This document shows, piece by piece, positions 1 to 12,048 of a stretch of DNA of 64,000 bases. Made by a program: the position numbers and the translations under genes. The stretch is taken from contig CM067449.1 in the NCBI GenBank assembly GCA_034508935.3, positions 39,406,912 to 39,470,911 of the forward strand, read 5' to 3'. This DNA comes from Berghia stephanieae (lineage: Eukaryota > Mollusca > Gastropoda > Nudibranchia > Aeolidiidae). The stretch's first letter is position 1, and each line of letters begins with the position of its first letter. The notes below the pieces were generated by a model. The model ran no database searches. It was given only the letters and a program-made list of their open reading frames with translations, and had not been told where the DNA came from.

Positions 1-298
1 CACATCATCATTCCTACTACAACCACCACCACATCAACTCTACTACCACTACTACAACCACCACCACAACATCATCCCTAGCACCACTACTACTACAAAT
101 AACACCACATCCTCCCTACAACCACTACTACTACAATTATCACCACATCATCATTCCTACCACAGCTACTACAACCACCACCACACATTCGTCCATACGA
201 CCACTACTACTACAATCACTACCACATCATCCCTGCCACTACCACCATACAATCATCCATATGACCACTACTACTACTACAATCACTACCACATCATT
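1..298. repeat. ACC/ACT-rich minisatellite
   Basis: Imperfect tandem array of short units such as CTACTACAACCACCACC and CATCATCCCTAC. It resumes at 957-1013 after an inserted MITE. No gene is visible. A very similar array in the opposite orientation lies at 44440-44945. Confidence 0.85.
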
Positions 299-949
299 TA
301 GCAATGACTATCCGCACAAATCTTTGGGCCTCTTTTTCACTCACGAAGTGCCCGAATTTGCGTCAAAATATGGGACAAAGCCGTTCCGTATATGCTATTT
401 AAAAAAAATAATTACGACGCTGTTTATCGATGAATATGACTGAAAGTTGGCACACAGTTAGAAAAAAGGTCATTTTAGATTATGTCAAGCGACAAAACTC
501 GTGCGATTACCAGAAGACCGTTAAAAATAGATTTTTTCTCTTTGGAGTAAAATATTTCTAAAACTACCGGGCGTGGAGGTTTTGTCGCTGACAAGGTAAT
601 ACATGAACATTTCTTCTTTTTGGTTGTAAAATTTCATATGAATATGACGAGTACTTTTCCCGTATTTTGTAAAACACCATCCTAATTTGCTCTTCAAGTT
701 TCAATCTTTTAATACACTTATTACGCAAGATATAACCAAAGGTAAAAAAAAATGCTGAAAAAGCGTCCCATATTTTTCCTCTTTGCGGGTCATCCAAATA
801 AATGACACCTTTGAAACTGCATAACTTGTTTATTTATGAATGGATTTTCAAAATTCAAAAACATTTTTACTCAGTGGAAATAGGGCTTTGATTTTAAACA
901 AAAATTTTCCTCAAAAAGAGAAAAAAACATTTTTCATAGTCATTGCTAC
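299..949. mobile_element. hAT-like MITE inside the minisatellite
   Basis: The 651-bp segment interrupts the minisatellite. It starts TAGCAATGACTAT and ends with the inverse ATAGTCATTGCTA, and is flanked on both sides by CATCATT (292-298 and 950-956). Short TAG/CTA inverted ends and a duplication of about 7-8 bp fit hAT elements. Because CATCATT also occurs in the host array, the duplication is suggestive only. No transposase is visible. Confidence 0.55.
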
Positions 950-1221
950 ATCATTCCTACCACCACTACTACTACAACCACCACCACATCATCATCCCTG
1001 CTACAACCACCAAATGTAATTACACTTTCAACTTTTGAAATTCCCCGAGTCGTGTCAGAAATTGCTGTGAGACAAATTTTGGATCGCATCTCAGTGAATT
1101 TGAGTGAAGTTCAAATTTATAGGTTATGGTTGCATGGATGGGTCATGATCTTCACAATGAAAAATTTCCTCCTTTTTTGTGACCAGTCAATGTCACCCCT
1201 GTTTATGTTGGTATTCCCCAG

Positions 1222-4200
1222 ATGCTGGCTGTGTCATCCACTCTCATTCAAAAGCAGCTGTCATGGCAACCCTCATAGAACAAGGAATTGAGTTCAGAAT
1301 CACCCACCAGGAGATGATCAAAGCCATCAAAAAATGTCAAAAAGGTAAATACAGTGGATGAGGGATAGCTCAATGTCAACAGGACCTGAGGAAAAAATTG
1401 TCACATCGAGTTAAGCCTCCAGGCTCTAAATGTGCCTCTCACACCCCCATTGTAGCTGTGTTTCAAGAAATATTATCATGTTATAGCCATACATGATTTA
1501 TATGAATTATATAAGCTGTAGAACAGGGATTTTAAAATTTCCTGTCATAGCTCACCCGAGCTCCCATTGCAATCAAAGCTGTACTGTATTATAAAGAAAG
1601 ATGGGGATAGGGGTCAAGAAAAATTACTGACTTGCATGAAAATCAAATACAGTAAAATTACTTTAAACCGAAAGAAGCTAAACCGAAAAATACCTTAAAC
1701 CGCAAAGAATGTAATAAATTGTACTAGCTCCTTCATTATCTTTGTACTAATTCTTACGATGAACCGAAATACTTCTAAGCATTACTTTCTTTAAACCGAA
1801 ACAACTTGAGAGCACCTTCCCTTTTTCTCTCTCTATTTTTCTTCAAAAATTCGGGAAGGTGGCCACAAGTAATATGCCCGATAACAAAACAAAGACCGTA
1901 AGCCTAAGACGAGGGTGGGGGGTAGGAAAACACTTCAATCACTGCACTTGGGCTTGGCCAACACCACAATCGCACAGACTGGAAAAGGAAGAGACGGGTG
2001 ACTGGCAGGCGAAAAATGAGGAAAGAGGGGGAGTTGGGGTGTAGAATCACGCAAGCGAGATGTTCTCACTCGTTTGCTGATGCTTTGGAACCATCGTCTA
2101 CTATAAGAAGTCGTTGTTTGGAACTGACTGGATTTTCAACACGAGGGGGGGGAGGGGGGGGGGGGGGTAGGGTACTTACCATTGACATGCCATTTCATTT
2201 CCAGTTTGTTTAAATGTGTGTGTAAGGGGGGGGGGGGGGGGGTCTATGTAATTAGGCTTTGAACCTAATGGCTTTTCAACAAAAGAGGGGAGTGTAGTAG
2301 ACAGCCTAGCATTGACACGCATTTTCATTTCCATTTCACTTCACCTCATTATCAATTATCACACAAGACCTTTCGATCTTATTTTAGCTTTACATTTTAC
2401 TAAAAGATGTCCAAAAGAAAGCACTGTGCTTACATGTTGGAGTTTAAAATCAAAACACTATGTGAAGTCGATGAAAAAAAAATTGAGCAAGACGGAGATA
2501 TGTAAAATACACGGCATCCCAAACTCAACTCTTTCAACTATTTTGAATGGAAAACGAAAAACCCGAAAACTATTTTTAAACACACACACACACACACACA
2601 CACACAAAGAATAATAAAATAACATTTTTTTTAATGGTTACAAAGACGGCATTTATTCAACAACTCCATTTAAGGGGAAACCCATGATATGATTAAATGA
2701 GCAAATTCCTTAAATAGTTACTACACTTGAAAAACATCGGAAAACGGGAACTTGCTTTAAACCAAAATGTCTTTAAACCGAAATGGTTTAGAAGGTCCCC
2801 AAAATTTCGGTTTAAAGTAATTCTACTGTAATAAGGTCTCAAGTTATCTGCTGCCGACTGTTGTTTCAGTGCACCCTTTGATTAAAATCTCTGAACATTG
2901 AAAAATTGTTGAATTTAACAACATAATTTTGGGGTATCGAATTTTCAATCCATCTTAAAACTTGAGCTTTTGTATGATGCAATATCCACTTAACATGCTC
3001 AAATGCTTTACAGGGCACCCAACAGCAACTCTTAAAATGTAGGACAACACATTTTTACTTGAGCTTTTATATAGCGTAATATCCACTAATGTGCTCAAAG
3101 CGCCTCTTAGGTGATATTACAATTTCTCGGACAGAGACAACTATTTTAACTGCCAGGTACTCATTTTACACCTAAGTGTGGTGAGAGAATATGAGTAGAT
3201 AACCTTTTCCAAGTACTCAACCATGCACTGTTCAGAACAGGACTCGAATCCAAGACCTTCCAATCTGAAGGCGGGTGTCATACCACTAGATCGCATCTAT
3301 TCTCATTTTCCCCAAATAATTGCCACTTATGGAACGACTTCTCTGAAGCTTCTGAGCTTTTTCTCTTGGTTTTATAAATTGACAGTAATACTCAATCCAA
3401 CCATAGTCTTCATTACATTACTGCCTGATGCTGCCCTTAAATCAATACAAGGTGAAAGTGAAAATTGAGTCGTATGTTGTGCTGAAGAAAACATACGATC
3501 CCATTGATTGTAATACCGAATACAACTCACTGTTCAATCACTTTCTTTTAGTGGTTGTCGCCTTGTTTAATTTAATTATTTTTATAGGGCAGTGTCATGC
3601 TATGATGAGTTTTATGAAGGCAAAAGTCTGATTGAGACAATCAGTTTATTTGAAGAGGAAGAAGAAGAAGAAAAGTGTGTGGACTGTTTCATTTGTAAAA
3701 TAAACTCAATTTAAAGGATAATCAAACAATGAATGTCATGGATGACTCAGCGATATAGAATATCTTTTTGTAAGAAGAAAAAAAGGATAAAATAAAAATG
3801 CAAGCAGTGTGAATTTTGATCAGCTATCAGTACCTTTATGAAGAAAAACGTGTTTTGTTTTTTTTTGTTCTGTTTTGTTTTGTTTTTCTTTTCTCTTTTG
3901 GTTTGTCTTTTGGTTTTGTTTCACGTTTTTTATCAAAGATCCTGAAAAATTTACCGAATCTAACATCTCAAAATTTCTCACTTCTCTGTACTGGTATAAA
4001 ATGAAAAAAAAAATTATTTAGAATTCTTATGTCCATCCGTGGTACTCACAGTTGAGTGACAAGTCTCTCATTTATTCTTTTATCAAATTACTAACTCATT
4101 CATTCAATTACACACACACACACACAACATACACACAAAAAAAGCATGTACACAGATGCACATGTTAAAGTGAGATTAATTTTGTCTTCATCAGGGACTT

Positions 4201-6598
4201 ACTACAGGTATGATGAGGAGCTTGTGGTTCCCATTATTGAAAACACTCCTTTCGAAAAAGATCTGCAGGTGAGTGTTTTAGTTTTTCTAACAAGCATAGA
4301 TAGAGAGATGAAATGTTGCTAAGAGCAAACTGCTTGCCTGTGACAGCATCTTTCAGCAAATATCATCCACACAATTTGAACCAGACGCAATGATAAATGC
4401 CTTTCTGTGTCCTTTGTTTTAATTTCAGTTTGTTGGAGGGGGGGAAGGTTTTTTTGTCTTTGTTTTGTTTTTCGTTTGTTTTGTTTCTCTTGTTTGTTCC
4501 TTTTTTTTTTTTGCTTTTTTTTTTTGGGGGGGGGGGGTTCTTTATTTTTTGGTTATTCGTTGTTATGTCTCACCCAACAATAAACATAGTACCAATAGAC
4601 TCTCACTCAAGCTTCTACTTGTCATTGTCTCCAGTCAATATCTGAGATTAGCTCTGACAAACAATTGACGCTCTAATCACACATTTCTCAGGAAATGTAG
4701 AAATTTTTTTAATATTTTTTTTTCCTTATTTTGACTGTCAGGACTAAGTTTGGTTTTTTCTAAGTATTGTTTTTTTGTATGTCTGTTGGGTTTTTGTTTT
4801 GTTTTTTTGTTGTTTTTTTCTGTTTTTTTTTTTTGTTTTGTTTTTTTTTGTTTTTTGCTTTTCTTTTAATTACTTCTTTTAACCATAGGGCCCATAAAGC
4901 TGTCACTTTTTTTTACAAAGGATAATTTTTTAAATATTAAACTATATTAAAATTGGGTTTCACCAAACGAAAGGGATATAGTAGTAAATTTAATTGGATG
5001 TATGCCAGAGGCAGAAATACCAAATTGTACTGAGTGCATTACATCTAAGGTTGCATTTCTCATACAATTAAAATCTTACTCTATTTATTTGACTTGTTTA
5101 TTTAGGAAGCCATGGCTCAAGCAATGGAAGACTACCCAGACACATGTGCCATTTTAGTGCGTCGGCACGGTGTATATGTTTGGGGTGAGAACTGCCAGAA
5201 AGCTAAAACTATGTAAGTAAAACCAGCACTTTCTTATTTATAATCCTGTCAAAAATGTAAGATTGACCGCAATATATAAATAAGGATAACTACTGTCAAA
5301 TAGTGTAATTTTTCTCAAAAAATAAATGTTGCAGTGGAGATGTGCATGGCATGGATGAGACAATGAGGAGGAAAGGGCGTGATAGACAAAGGCCTTGGCC
5401 CCCATACCCATAGTCTCTGTGTGCTATGACAAAGGCACAAACTCACATGTTCCTGTGAGTGTGTGCATCAAGTGACAACATGCTTGTGTATTTTAATGAA
5501 TCTTTGTACACACTACACACTAGACTAATATAGCCGGTGTTGTTTCTTGATGGCAGCAAGTGAATGAATTGCATGATGAGGAGTCTAAAAGGTGGGGGTG
5601 GAGAGATGATTGTAAGACTCCCTGTCTATCCCAGTCCCAGTTGTGCAGATCGTGATGAGTTTATCTTATCCAAACTAGCTCACGTGCAGAGTTTATCTTT
5701 AAGCATTTTAAATTAACAATGATTTAGAGCAGAAAAATCGGGTACAGCCTCTGAGTTTATTTTAAACAAGAGTTTATCTGAATGCAGTTTATCTTAAACG
5801 GACTGCTGTGCACATTTCTTCTTAAGAATCCAAGTTTTGTGGCTTTTTTACAAACTTTATTGATGTGGTGCTGCCAAGAAATTTTGCTGTCAAGAGTTAA
5901 TCCAAAATATTCAGCTTTTTGCGCCGTCTCCAATTTGTCTCCTTGTACATAATAATCTGAAATTATTTTCTTTTTGTTTGTGATACAAATTAGCTGGCAT
6001 TTCTTCAGGTGGAATTCCATTTTCCATTCTTTCCCCCATGATTGTAGCCTGTCCAGATCTTCTTGAAGTATATTCCAAACTTTTGATGTTTGAATATCCC
6101 TATAAAGAAGGTTATCGTCTGCAAAAAGTCAATTTTTTTTTATCCTTTTTACACTTTACTCGGCATATCATTGATGTAAATCAAAAAAAGAAGTGGGCCT
6201 AAAACTGTTCCTTGAGGTACACCTGACAGGAAAAACATCAGGACATTTGAACGAGTTTCAGGAAATTGTACTCAAGTGTAAAACCCTGTTATAATACATT
6301 TGGGATATGCGTAAGCAAGTGCTCTACCAAATGAGCTATCAGGACCCCCAAAGGGTTAAGATTAAAATTAATAAATTAATCTACCTCAACCTCAAACCCT
6401 GATATTAATTCATTAACATAATTATTTTCTACCTTCTTACCAGTTTTTGTTATTATCTTATATATTCTTTCACCCAGGTGTGAGAGCTATGACTACCTTT
6501 TTGATATTGCTGTAAAGATGAAGCAAATTGGTCTGGACTGGAGGAAAGTTCCTGATGTACCCAAAGGGGCATACACCTCTACTGTCAGCTCTGACTAA
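1222..6598 (+). CDS. APIP: Methylthioribulose-1-phosphate dehydratase, 3' four exons (gene enters from the left)
   Basis: This zinc enzyme dehydrates 5-methylthioribulose-1-phosphate in the cytosolic methionine salvage pathway; the human protein is also known as an Apaf-1-interacting protein. Four exons are readable: 1222-1344, 4195-4268, 5106-5212 and 6478-6598, all with AG/GT borders and agreeing phases (1, 0, 2). They encode the C-terminal half. Landmarks are [16 protein letters not shown] with the two zinc-ligand histidines, [14 protein letters not shown] with the catalytic glutamate, [17 protein letters not shown], then [14 protein letters not shown] with the third zinc histidine, and [17 protein letters not shown] near the stop at 6596-6598. 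The N-terminal exons are not in the window. The first visible exon has an odd 5' edge (see findings). Introns hold a pogo-like element, a SINE and a LINE fragment. Family identity is certain; whether this copy is intact depends on sequence to the left. Confidence 0.95.
1650..2828 (+). mobile_element. pogo/Tigger-like DNA transposon, copy A, with transposase N-terminal remnant
   Basis: A 1179-bp element bounded by TA (1648-1649, 2829-2830). The inverted ends begin CAGTAAAATTACTTTAAACC on the left and CAGTAGAATTACTTTAAACC read inward from the right. Inside, an ATG at 2407 opens [16 protein letters not shown], followed after one frame change by [19 protein letters not shown]. This matches the CENP-B/pogo N-terminal helix-turn-helix of Tigger-type transposases. 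The rest of the transposase (the DDE domain) is missing, so the copy is non-autonomous. It contains G runs at about 2150 and 2227 and a CA repeat at 2580. It sits in the first visible APIP intron. Confidence 0.8.
2958..3025 (-). mobile_element. SINE/LINE tail fragment
   Basis: A fragment matching the tail of the SINE at 3040-3300 (shared motifs CTTGAGCTTTT, ATATCCACT and TGCTCAAA). It is probably the 3' end of another copy of the same family. Confidence 0.45.
3040..3300 (-). mobile_element. tRNA-derived SINE, family D, copy 1
   Basis: Read on the - strand, the head has an A-box-like CTAGTGGTATGACACCCG and a B-box-like GGATTCGAGTCC. A body containing GGAAAAGGTTATCTACTC and a tail containing GCGCTTTGAGCACAT follow. 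The same head, body and tail recur at 40055-40305 and 56110-56400, defining a dispersed family. It lies in an APIP intron. Confidence 0.7.
4440..4870. repeat. T- and G-rich low-complexity tract
   Basis: Long T runs broken by G runs (4528-4538) and TTTTGTTTT units in the APIP intron. Short open frames here are artefacts of composition. Confidence 0.7.
5740..6235 (-). mobile_element. CR1/jockey-type LINE reverse-transcriptase fragment
   Basis: On the - strand [20 protein letters not shown] precedes a frameshifted ADDNLLYRD box (the YADD catalytic motif). A readable 87-residue stretch at 5757-6020 follows, with [18 protein letters not shown] and [15 protein letters not shown], the usual region after the palm of non-LTR reverse transcriptases. 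It is truncated at both ends and contains frame breaks, so it is dead. It lies in the last APIP intron, opposite to the gene. Confidence 0.85.
6280..6352 (-). mobile_element. tRNA-like SINE head fragment
   Basis: The - strand reads GGGGTCCTGATAGCTCATTT followed by GGTAGAGCACTTGC, a good pol III A-box context. No clean B box follows, so this looks like a SINE or tRNA pseudogene remnant. Confidence 0.45.
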
Positions 6599-6656
6599 AG
6601 AGACATTGATATATTGATGGAGCATTGGACCAGGGCATATGTCTCTTGACTGAAGT

Positions 6657-6801
6657 GGCATGAATATATGTGTATACCGCAATGAGTTCTGATTTATGAG
6701 GCATGAAGATATGTGTATACCGCAATGAGTTCTGATTTATGAGGCATGACGATATGTGTATACCGCAATGAGTTCTGATTTATGAGGCATGAAGATATGT
6801 G
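6657..6801 (+). repeat. 43-bp tandem repeat in the APIP 3' UTR
   Basis: Three full units and one partial unit, each starting GGCATGAAGATATGTG and containing TACCGCAATGAGTTCTGATT. Units begin at 6657, 6700, 6743 and 6786. It starts 58 bases after the APIP stop codon and so is probably transcribed in the 3' UTR. Confidence 0.85.
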
Positions 6802-7505
6802 CGTGATATATTCAGGATCCCCATTATTTATTTTTAAAGAACTTTCTAAGAAGAGATAAACTTTTCCAAGAGATATTACTATAACTTTTTTTTCAAAATT
6901 TCATTTTTTAGAGTTTTTCATTGCATTTAATTTTAAACAGCTTTTACAGCAAATTAAGAGTTTTTTCTGGGTATGCAATGTGATACTTTTTAAAGACAAG
7001 ACTACAATATTTATTCAACTAGATAGGCTGGTGATGGATTACACTAAAATTGCTAATCAGACTACGTAAAATTAATGGTTTATATTTCGCTGTGTTATGT
7101 AGGGCCATTTTTTTTTTTTTAGCAGTGTTATTGTTATTATTGACGAGTGGGCTATCCCGTAATTTTTCAAAACTCATGTATTCACTTTCCCTTTAAAAAA
7201 TACCGGTATCTAAGCGAAGCCTCGTTCACCATGGCACGATGTCCGTTTTTTTAAAAAACTGAATGATCTTTAAAATATCATTTTTGTAAGAAAAACAAGG
7301 CACCCAAGTTCCAGGAATTTTATTTAAAATGTATTTTAAATGGGATGGCCAATTTGTCTTTAGAACCAACCAGTTGATATACAAAAATACATTAAGACCC
7401 CTTTACTGGGTGTAGTTTACTGGGACGAAGAGGTTTTATTTTTTTGGTGTGTTTTCTATACCCCTATAATGTTTTCAATTTCCATGTTGCTCTGTCTTTG
7501 TTCTG
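6802..7505. other. APIP downstream region without a recognised gene
   Basis: AT-rich sequence. No clear AATAAA was found close to the APIP stop, so its 3' end could not be placed. No conserved coding sequence or recognisable element was seen. Confidence 0.5.
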
Positions 7506-7680
7506 GATTGACATTACTCATTTTTTCCCCTGGTCCTGGCAGGGGTCCTTAGCTGAGAAGGACGCAGTCAAATGTAGGTTTTTTTTAAAAGAGATATTGT
7601 TTTTATTTGAAATCATCTCTGTTATCCTTTGCCTGTCCTTGAATGGGACTTTGTCTGTGCTCTACTCTATTATATCGATG
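7505..7680 (+). mobile_element. Diverged SINE family R1 fragment
   Basis: Matches the family R1 body on the + strand (GACGCAGTCAAATGTAGG and AAATCATCTCTGTTATCC, against AACAGTCGAATGTATAG and AAATCATCTCTCTGTTATG in the 28458-28981 copy). The copy is old and partial. Confidence 0.5.
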
Positions 7681-7749
7681 GAGCCACACCTATGGTTAGA
7701 AACTTTTTTTTTTCATGTCAGAATTGATTGTACTTTTTGTCATTATTAA

Positions 7750-7757
7750 TATAATCA

Positions 7758-7821
<64 letters not shown>
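7750..7821. repeat. ATT microsatellite
   Basis: About 24 units of ATT/TTA. Confidence 0.9.
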
Positions 7822-8239
7822 ATTGTTGTTGGACATTCTTTTAATTTCATAATTGTTTGGATACTGTCAAATAGGGTAACTTTGCCTTGAGGGGAAACTT
7901 TGCCGCTTTGAATTTGGACCTGTAAGAGTATATATTTAGTATATTTAGTTATCTGACAGCATCGATATAAAGCAATTCTTTAAGGACAAGGAGTATTACT
8001 TCAAAGCTATCAATGCTAAAAAAAAAAAAAAAACATAGGAAAAAAAAAAACATAGCAAAAAAAAGAAAATCCTCACCTCAAGTCAAGCTATCCCATGTGA
8101 CAGTGTAATGATTTGTCATAAAAATGTAACTACACAATCAGGGATTATTACAAGATATACAGTGTGTTCATGTCAATTGTTTCATAAATCAAATATTCAA
8201 AATTTTAAATTGTCTTCGTTTTCATTGTATGTGTGTGTG

Positions 8240-8400
8240 GGGGGTGGGGGGTGTTAACGTGCTTGCATTTGGGTGAGACTGATGTTCATCTTTTCTATTT
8301 CTTCTGTGAGTGTCGGTGTCATCCCTGCCAATGTGCAGCTTTGTCTTAGTCTTTGTTCTGGAGTGAGCATTTGGTTTTACATGGGGCTCTTTCATAAAAT
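8240..8400 (+). mobile_element. Diverged SINE family R1 fragment
   Basis: TTTGTCTTAGTCTTTGTTCT then GGAGTGAGCATTTGG resemble the first third of R1 read on the + strand. Weak similarity only. Confidence 0.35.
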
Positions 8401-9031
8401 AGCTGCTTGATTCCTGTTTCAAGCCGGGCATATAATAAGAGGAGGATGGGGTGAGAGGGGGGTCAAATTTGATTGTGGAAAAATGAGGAATATCAAAATT
8501 TTACAGAAATTTAAAGAATACAGTTTACAAACGTCATGAAAACATTAAAATTGAAGCTTGTTATCAGTGCTAACCAATAATGAATCTTTAAATCAAATAT
8601 GTTACATTTTTATTTGGTTGAACTCAAATATTGGAATTTTATGAAATAAGGTGGCGTTCGCAGAGTTTGTAATGAAAGATTTCAAATTTGGAGCATTCAG
8701 TTGGTCAACATGAATTACACCAAACAACTGATCCAACTCAAATTTTTACGCAAATCAAAAGAGGACAGGCTTTCTTTTGATACAACTTTATAAAGCTAAA
8801 AAATAATTTTTTCCTTGGATTAGATTTTTTTTGACGATTTTTTAAAAACAACTCCTGCAAACACAATTTAAAGTTATCGTTAAAGTTATACAATAAGAAA
8901 GATCTTTCGCCGTTATTTTGGTACCACTTGTGAAGAAATCCAATCATTGGAGTGTTCAGCCTCCATGGAAAGTGCCAGAGGGGTATAATTTGGCAATCAA
9001 AACACCGCAATTTTTTATGAGAGGTGTCTAA

Positions 9032-9935
9032 GGGAGCGTTCACATATTACGTCATCAAAAATTTGCCCTTTTTAGACCCCCCCCCCCCCCCCCCCCCCCC
9101 ACCTCCCAAGTCATCACTTGTCATCATTGACCTGACCCCCCCCCCCCCCAACAGATGATGACGTCATCTAATTTAATAAAAACTAAAAGATAACTTTAAT
9201 TTCACAATATTTATTATTCGTTTTTCAAACCATAAACATTGATTATCAACGTTTGATAAAACACATTCAGACATTTTATTAATTTCAGAAACTTGATAAT
9301 TTATGTTTTACGATACAATGGGGACATAAAATTTAAATTTGCAAAGATAAAATCTAACAAACATTATTTAAATTAGGCTACTTGGTGCAGGTGCTATTTA
9401 AAAAAATCCAGAAAGTGTAATTTAAAATAGTATGGAGGCAAATTATTTTATTGCATATTAGTCTTTTAGTGGAATGAATTTCTGTTTCAATTTCCAAACA
9501 TAAAATTAATTGATTCAAAAATGTTTCTGCCTTGGACCTCTGGCAATGTACTATAAATAGTATCATCAATTTCATCTTCATCGTCATCATTTTCTCCCAT
9601 TTGCTGTTCTTCATGTATGCCGCATTTTCGTGAATGGTCTTTCATTGCTGTGATCGAGGAGTGATACAATGAACATTTAGGGCAAGTTCGCCTTTTGAGA
9701 AGTGATACCCCTTTCCCATTTTGTTTCTTGAGAGATGGGCAATACTCATCATAGCAATTTATCTTTAGCTGTTTTGAAAGGAACAAACTTTGAAATAGGC
9801 TTAATTTGCCTATGTTTTGATGACATCATCTTGGGTCTGACCCCCCCCCCCCCCCCCCCCCCATGTCAACACATGTCAACATTTGGTAGACCCCCCCTCC
9901 CCCCCTAGCTGATGACGTAATATGTGAACGCTCCC
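9032..9935 (-). mobile_element. PIF/Harbinger-like (ISL2EU-type) DNA transposon remnant with zinc-finger ORF end
   Basis: A 904-bp element with inverted ends GGGAGCGTTCACATATTACG continuing TCATCA, flanked by TAA (9029-9031 and 9936-9938). A 3-bp TAA duplication is typical of PIF/Harbinger; this terminal sequence resembles ISL2EU/IS4EU ends as I recall them. C runs lie just inside each end (9078-9100, 9136-9150, 9841-9862). On the - strand 9487-9786 reads 99 residues containing RTCPKCSLYHSSITAMKDHS then RKCG, a C2HC/C2H2-like finger followed by an acidic tail. This is probably the last coding piece of a larger parent. Internally deleted and non-autonomous. Confidence 0.7.
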
Positions 9936-9938
9936 TAA

Positions 9939-10638
9939 TGTGAATCAATTTAACCTATATCTGGCCCCCCAGGAAAACGCTACCGATGCGGCCGCAAAAT
10001 GTGCCACGTACCGCAATGCAGCCGCATAATTCACCTTTTACCGCACAATTATGCAAAATATGGTTTTTAGCGTGAATGTATGACCATTGTATGAAGAAAA
10101 ATGAAACCGAAAAAGTCCGACGATGTTCCCAAATACGTGACAATGACTTCTCTTTAACTTTAAAGGAAGGCTATTCCAATTCCAAGTGTACGATTTGATT
10201 TGTCTTCTTGAGATCTAACCAAAACCAAGCGCCAAGTGATCACTGCCTTTCTCTCGCTAACCGGCTAAACATTGCTATGATAGATATGCAGTGAAACACT
10301 GGTGATCCGAAATGGAAGGGACTATTGACTATGTTTTTTTTTTTTTTTTTTTGTTTTTTTTTTTTTTTGGGGGGGGGGGGGTATGTTTAATAGCAAAACA
10401 TAGATGCTAAATTTCTTCTTGTGTTAACCAATTTCGGTTTAACAGTCTTTCACTGTACATTGTTTAAGTCAGGAGATCCTACAAATACATTTGTATGTAG
10501 TATTGGAACCACTAATACACACCTGGATGGAGTGAGGTTCTAGTGGAGTGCCACATTTTTGGCAGTCCATTTCTGATGAAGTGCCCGCTTTGGCTGCTTG
10601 TGCCAAGTGGTACATAGTACATATACACCACGATCAAC
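9939..10638. other. Intergenic, degraded transposon-like sequence
   Basis: No conserved gene. It contains mixed T and G runs at 10338-10381. The part from about 10500 leads into the hAT remnant below, but its frame is broken. Confidence 0.4.
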
Positions 10639-10776
10639 AGCGCTGATGCTGAGCGCAGCTTTTCTGTTTACAATCTGATATTGTCAGACAGGCGCAGGAT
10701 TCTTAGCACAACGTCTCTGCGACATCTAGGTTTTCTGTGCTACAACAAAAAATTAAGTTTTGAATTTGCGTTGTAG
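10639..10776 (+). pseudogene. hAT transposase C-terminal dimerisation domain remnant
   Basis: The + frame reads SADAERSFSVYNLILSDRRR then ILSTTSLRHLGFLCYNK, ending at TAG 10774-10776. This is the conserved hAT C-terminal dimerisation motif (N/S-A-x-A-E-R-x-F-S). An in-frame stop lies about nine codons upstream, and no catalytic region is recognisable. It is a fossil of a DNA transposon, not a host gene. Confidence 0.75.
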
Positions 10777-12048
10777 TTCTTTAATTTTGAATTGGTTAAA
10801 TGTAAATAAAGCAATGGAAAATTTAGACAGCGATTTATTACTTTTTTCTTGTTTTGCATAATTTGTAATTTCCCTTTTTCCCCCGCATAATTTGGGATAA
10901 TTTTTTGCATATTTCCGGGGGTCCAGCTATATTTCCAGCAACACAAAATTTTATAATTTTAGAAAGAAAAAAAAATAGCACTCTGAAGTATGTTCCTATC
11001 TTGCTCGATTATGATGCAAATGCCTGCAATTTTAAAGGACTGATATTTCGAGAGGAAAACTCCCAATGATGGCAAAATTATGCAGATTGAAGCAACGTTT
11101 TGCTGATTTTGGTCAAACAACTTTGTATTTATAGAAGGGACTGTCTTCCATCGTTGTGACATTCAAAAGTAACTTGGAGTTTATAAATGCCAATCATCAT
11201 CATCAAGTGCCAGGCCTGTTGCAGACATCGGCGATCATGTCCCTCCAACCATATCTGTCCTCAGATCTTCTATTCTCAATAGTTCGATTCCTGTTCCTCC
11301 GCCAATCCATCCGTTCAGATTGTCAATGCAATCTATCCTCTGTCTCTCTCATCTTATCTTCCCAGCAACTTTACCCGTAAGTACAATTTTTTCAATTCCG
11401 TTTTTTCTGTAAATATGTCCGTACTGCGAGTAATAATCTGCAAAGTAATATCATAATAATTATAAATAATAATGCTGAAAACTTATATAGCGCTATAACT
11501 CCGAGACACCAGACTCTAAGCGCTTAAATTACAAATTACTTTGGCTGAAACATACTCATTCACACAAACAAGCATACACACACACAACAGAAACTAGGCA
11601 GACCTATTTTGCTTCTCATACCATCTACTAAAGACGAAACATATGTTTTAAGCGAACGTTTAAAAATAGACAAAGATCTGTGGTAAGGCGTTCCAGAGGG
11701 TCCGAAATTCCAGTATTTTTCCGTATTCGAGGGACAACTAGTTTGGTGGAATCACTGGCCGAATGTAAGGGGTGGGGTTTTGAATATCTTTCAATTACAG
11801 TAAAATTACTTTAAACCGAAAGAAGCTAAACCGAAAAATACCTTAAACCGAAAAGAATTTAATAAATTGTACTAGTTTCTTCAGTATCTTTGTACTAATT
11901 CTTACGATGAACCGAAATACTTCTAAGAAGGACTTTCTTTAAACCGAAACAACTTGAGTGAGAGTACCTTCCCTTTTTCTCTGTCTATTTTTCTCCAAAA
12001 ATTCGGGAAGGTGGCCACACGTAATAATGCCCGGCGATATTAAAACAA

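Noticed and set aside
8738-9043. 101-residue - strand frame next to the Harbinger-like element
   Set aside because: No recognisable domain and it crosses the element border; probably chance.
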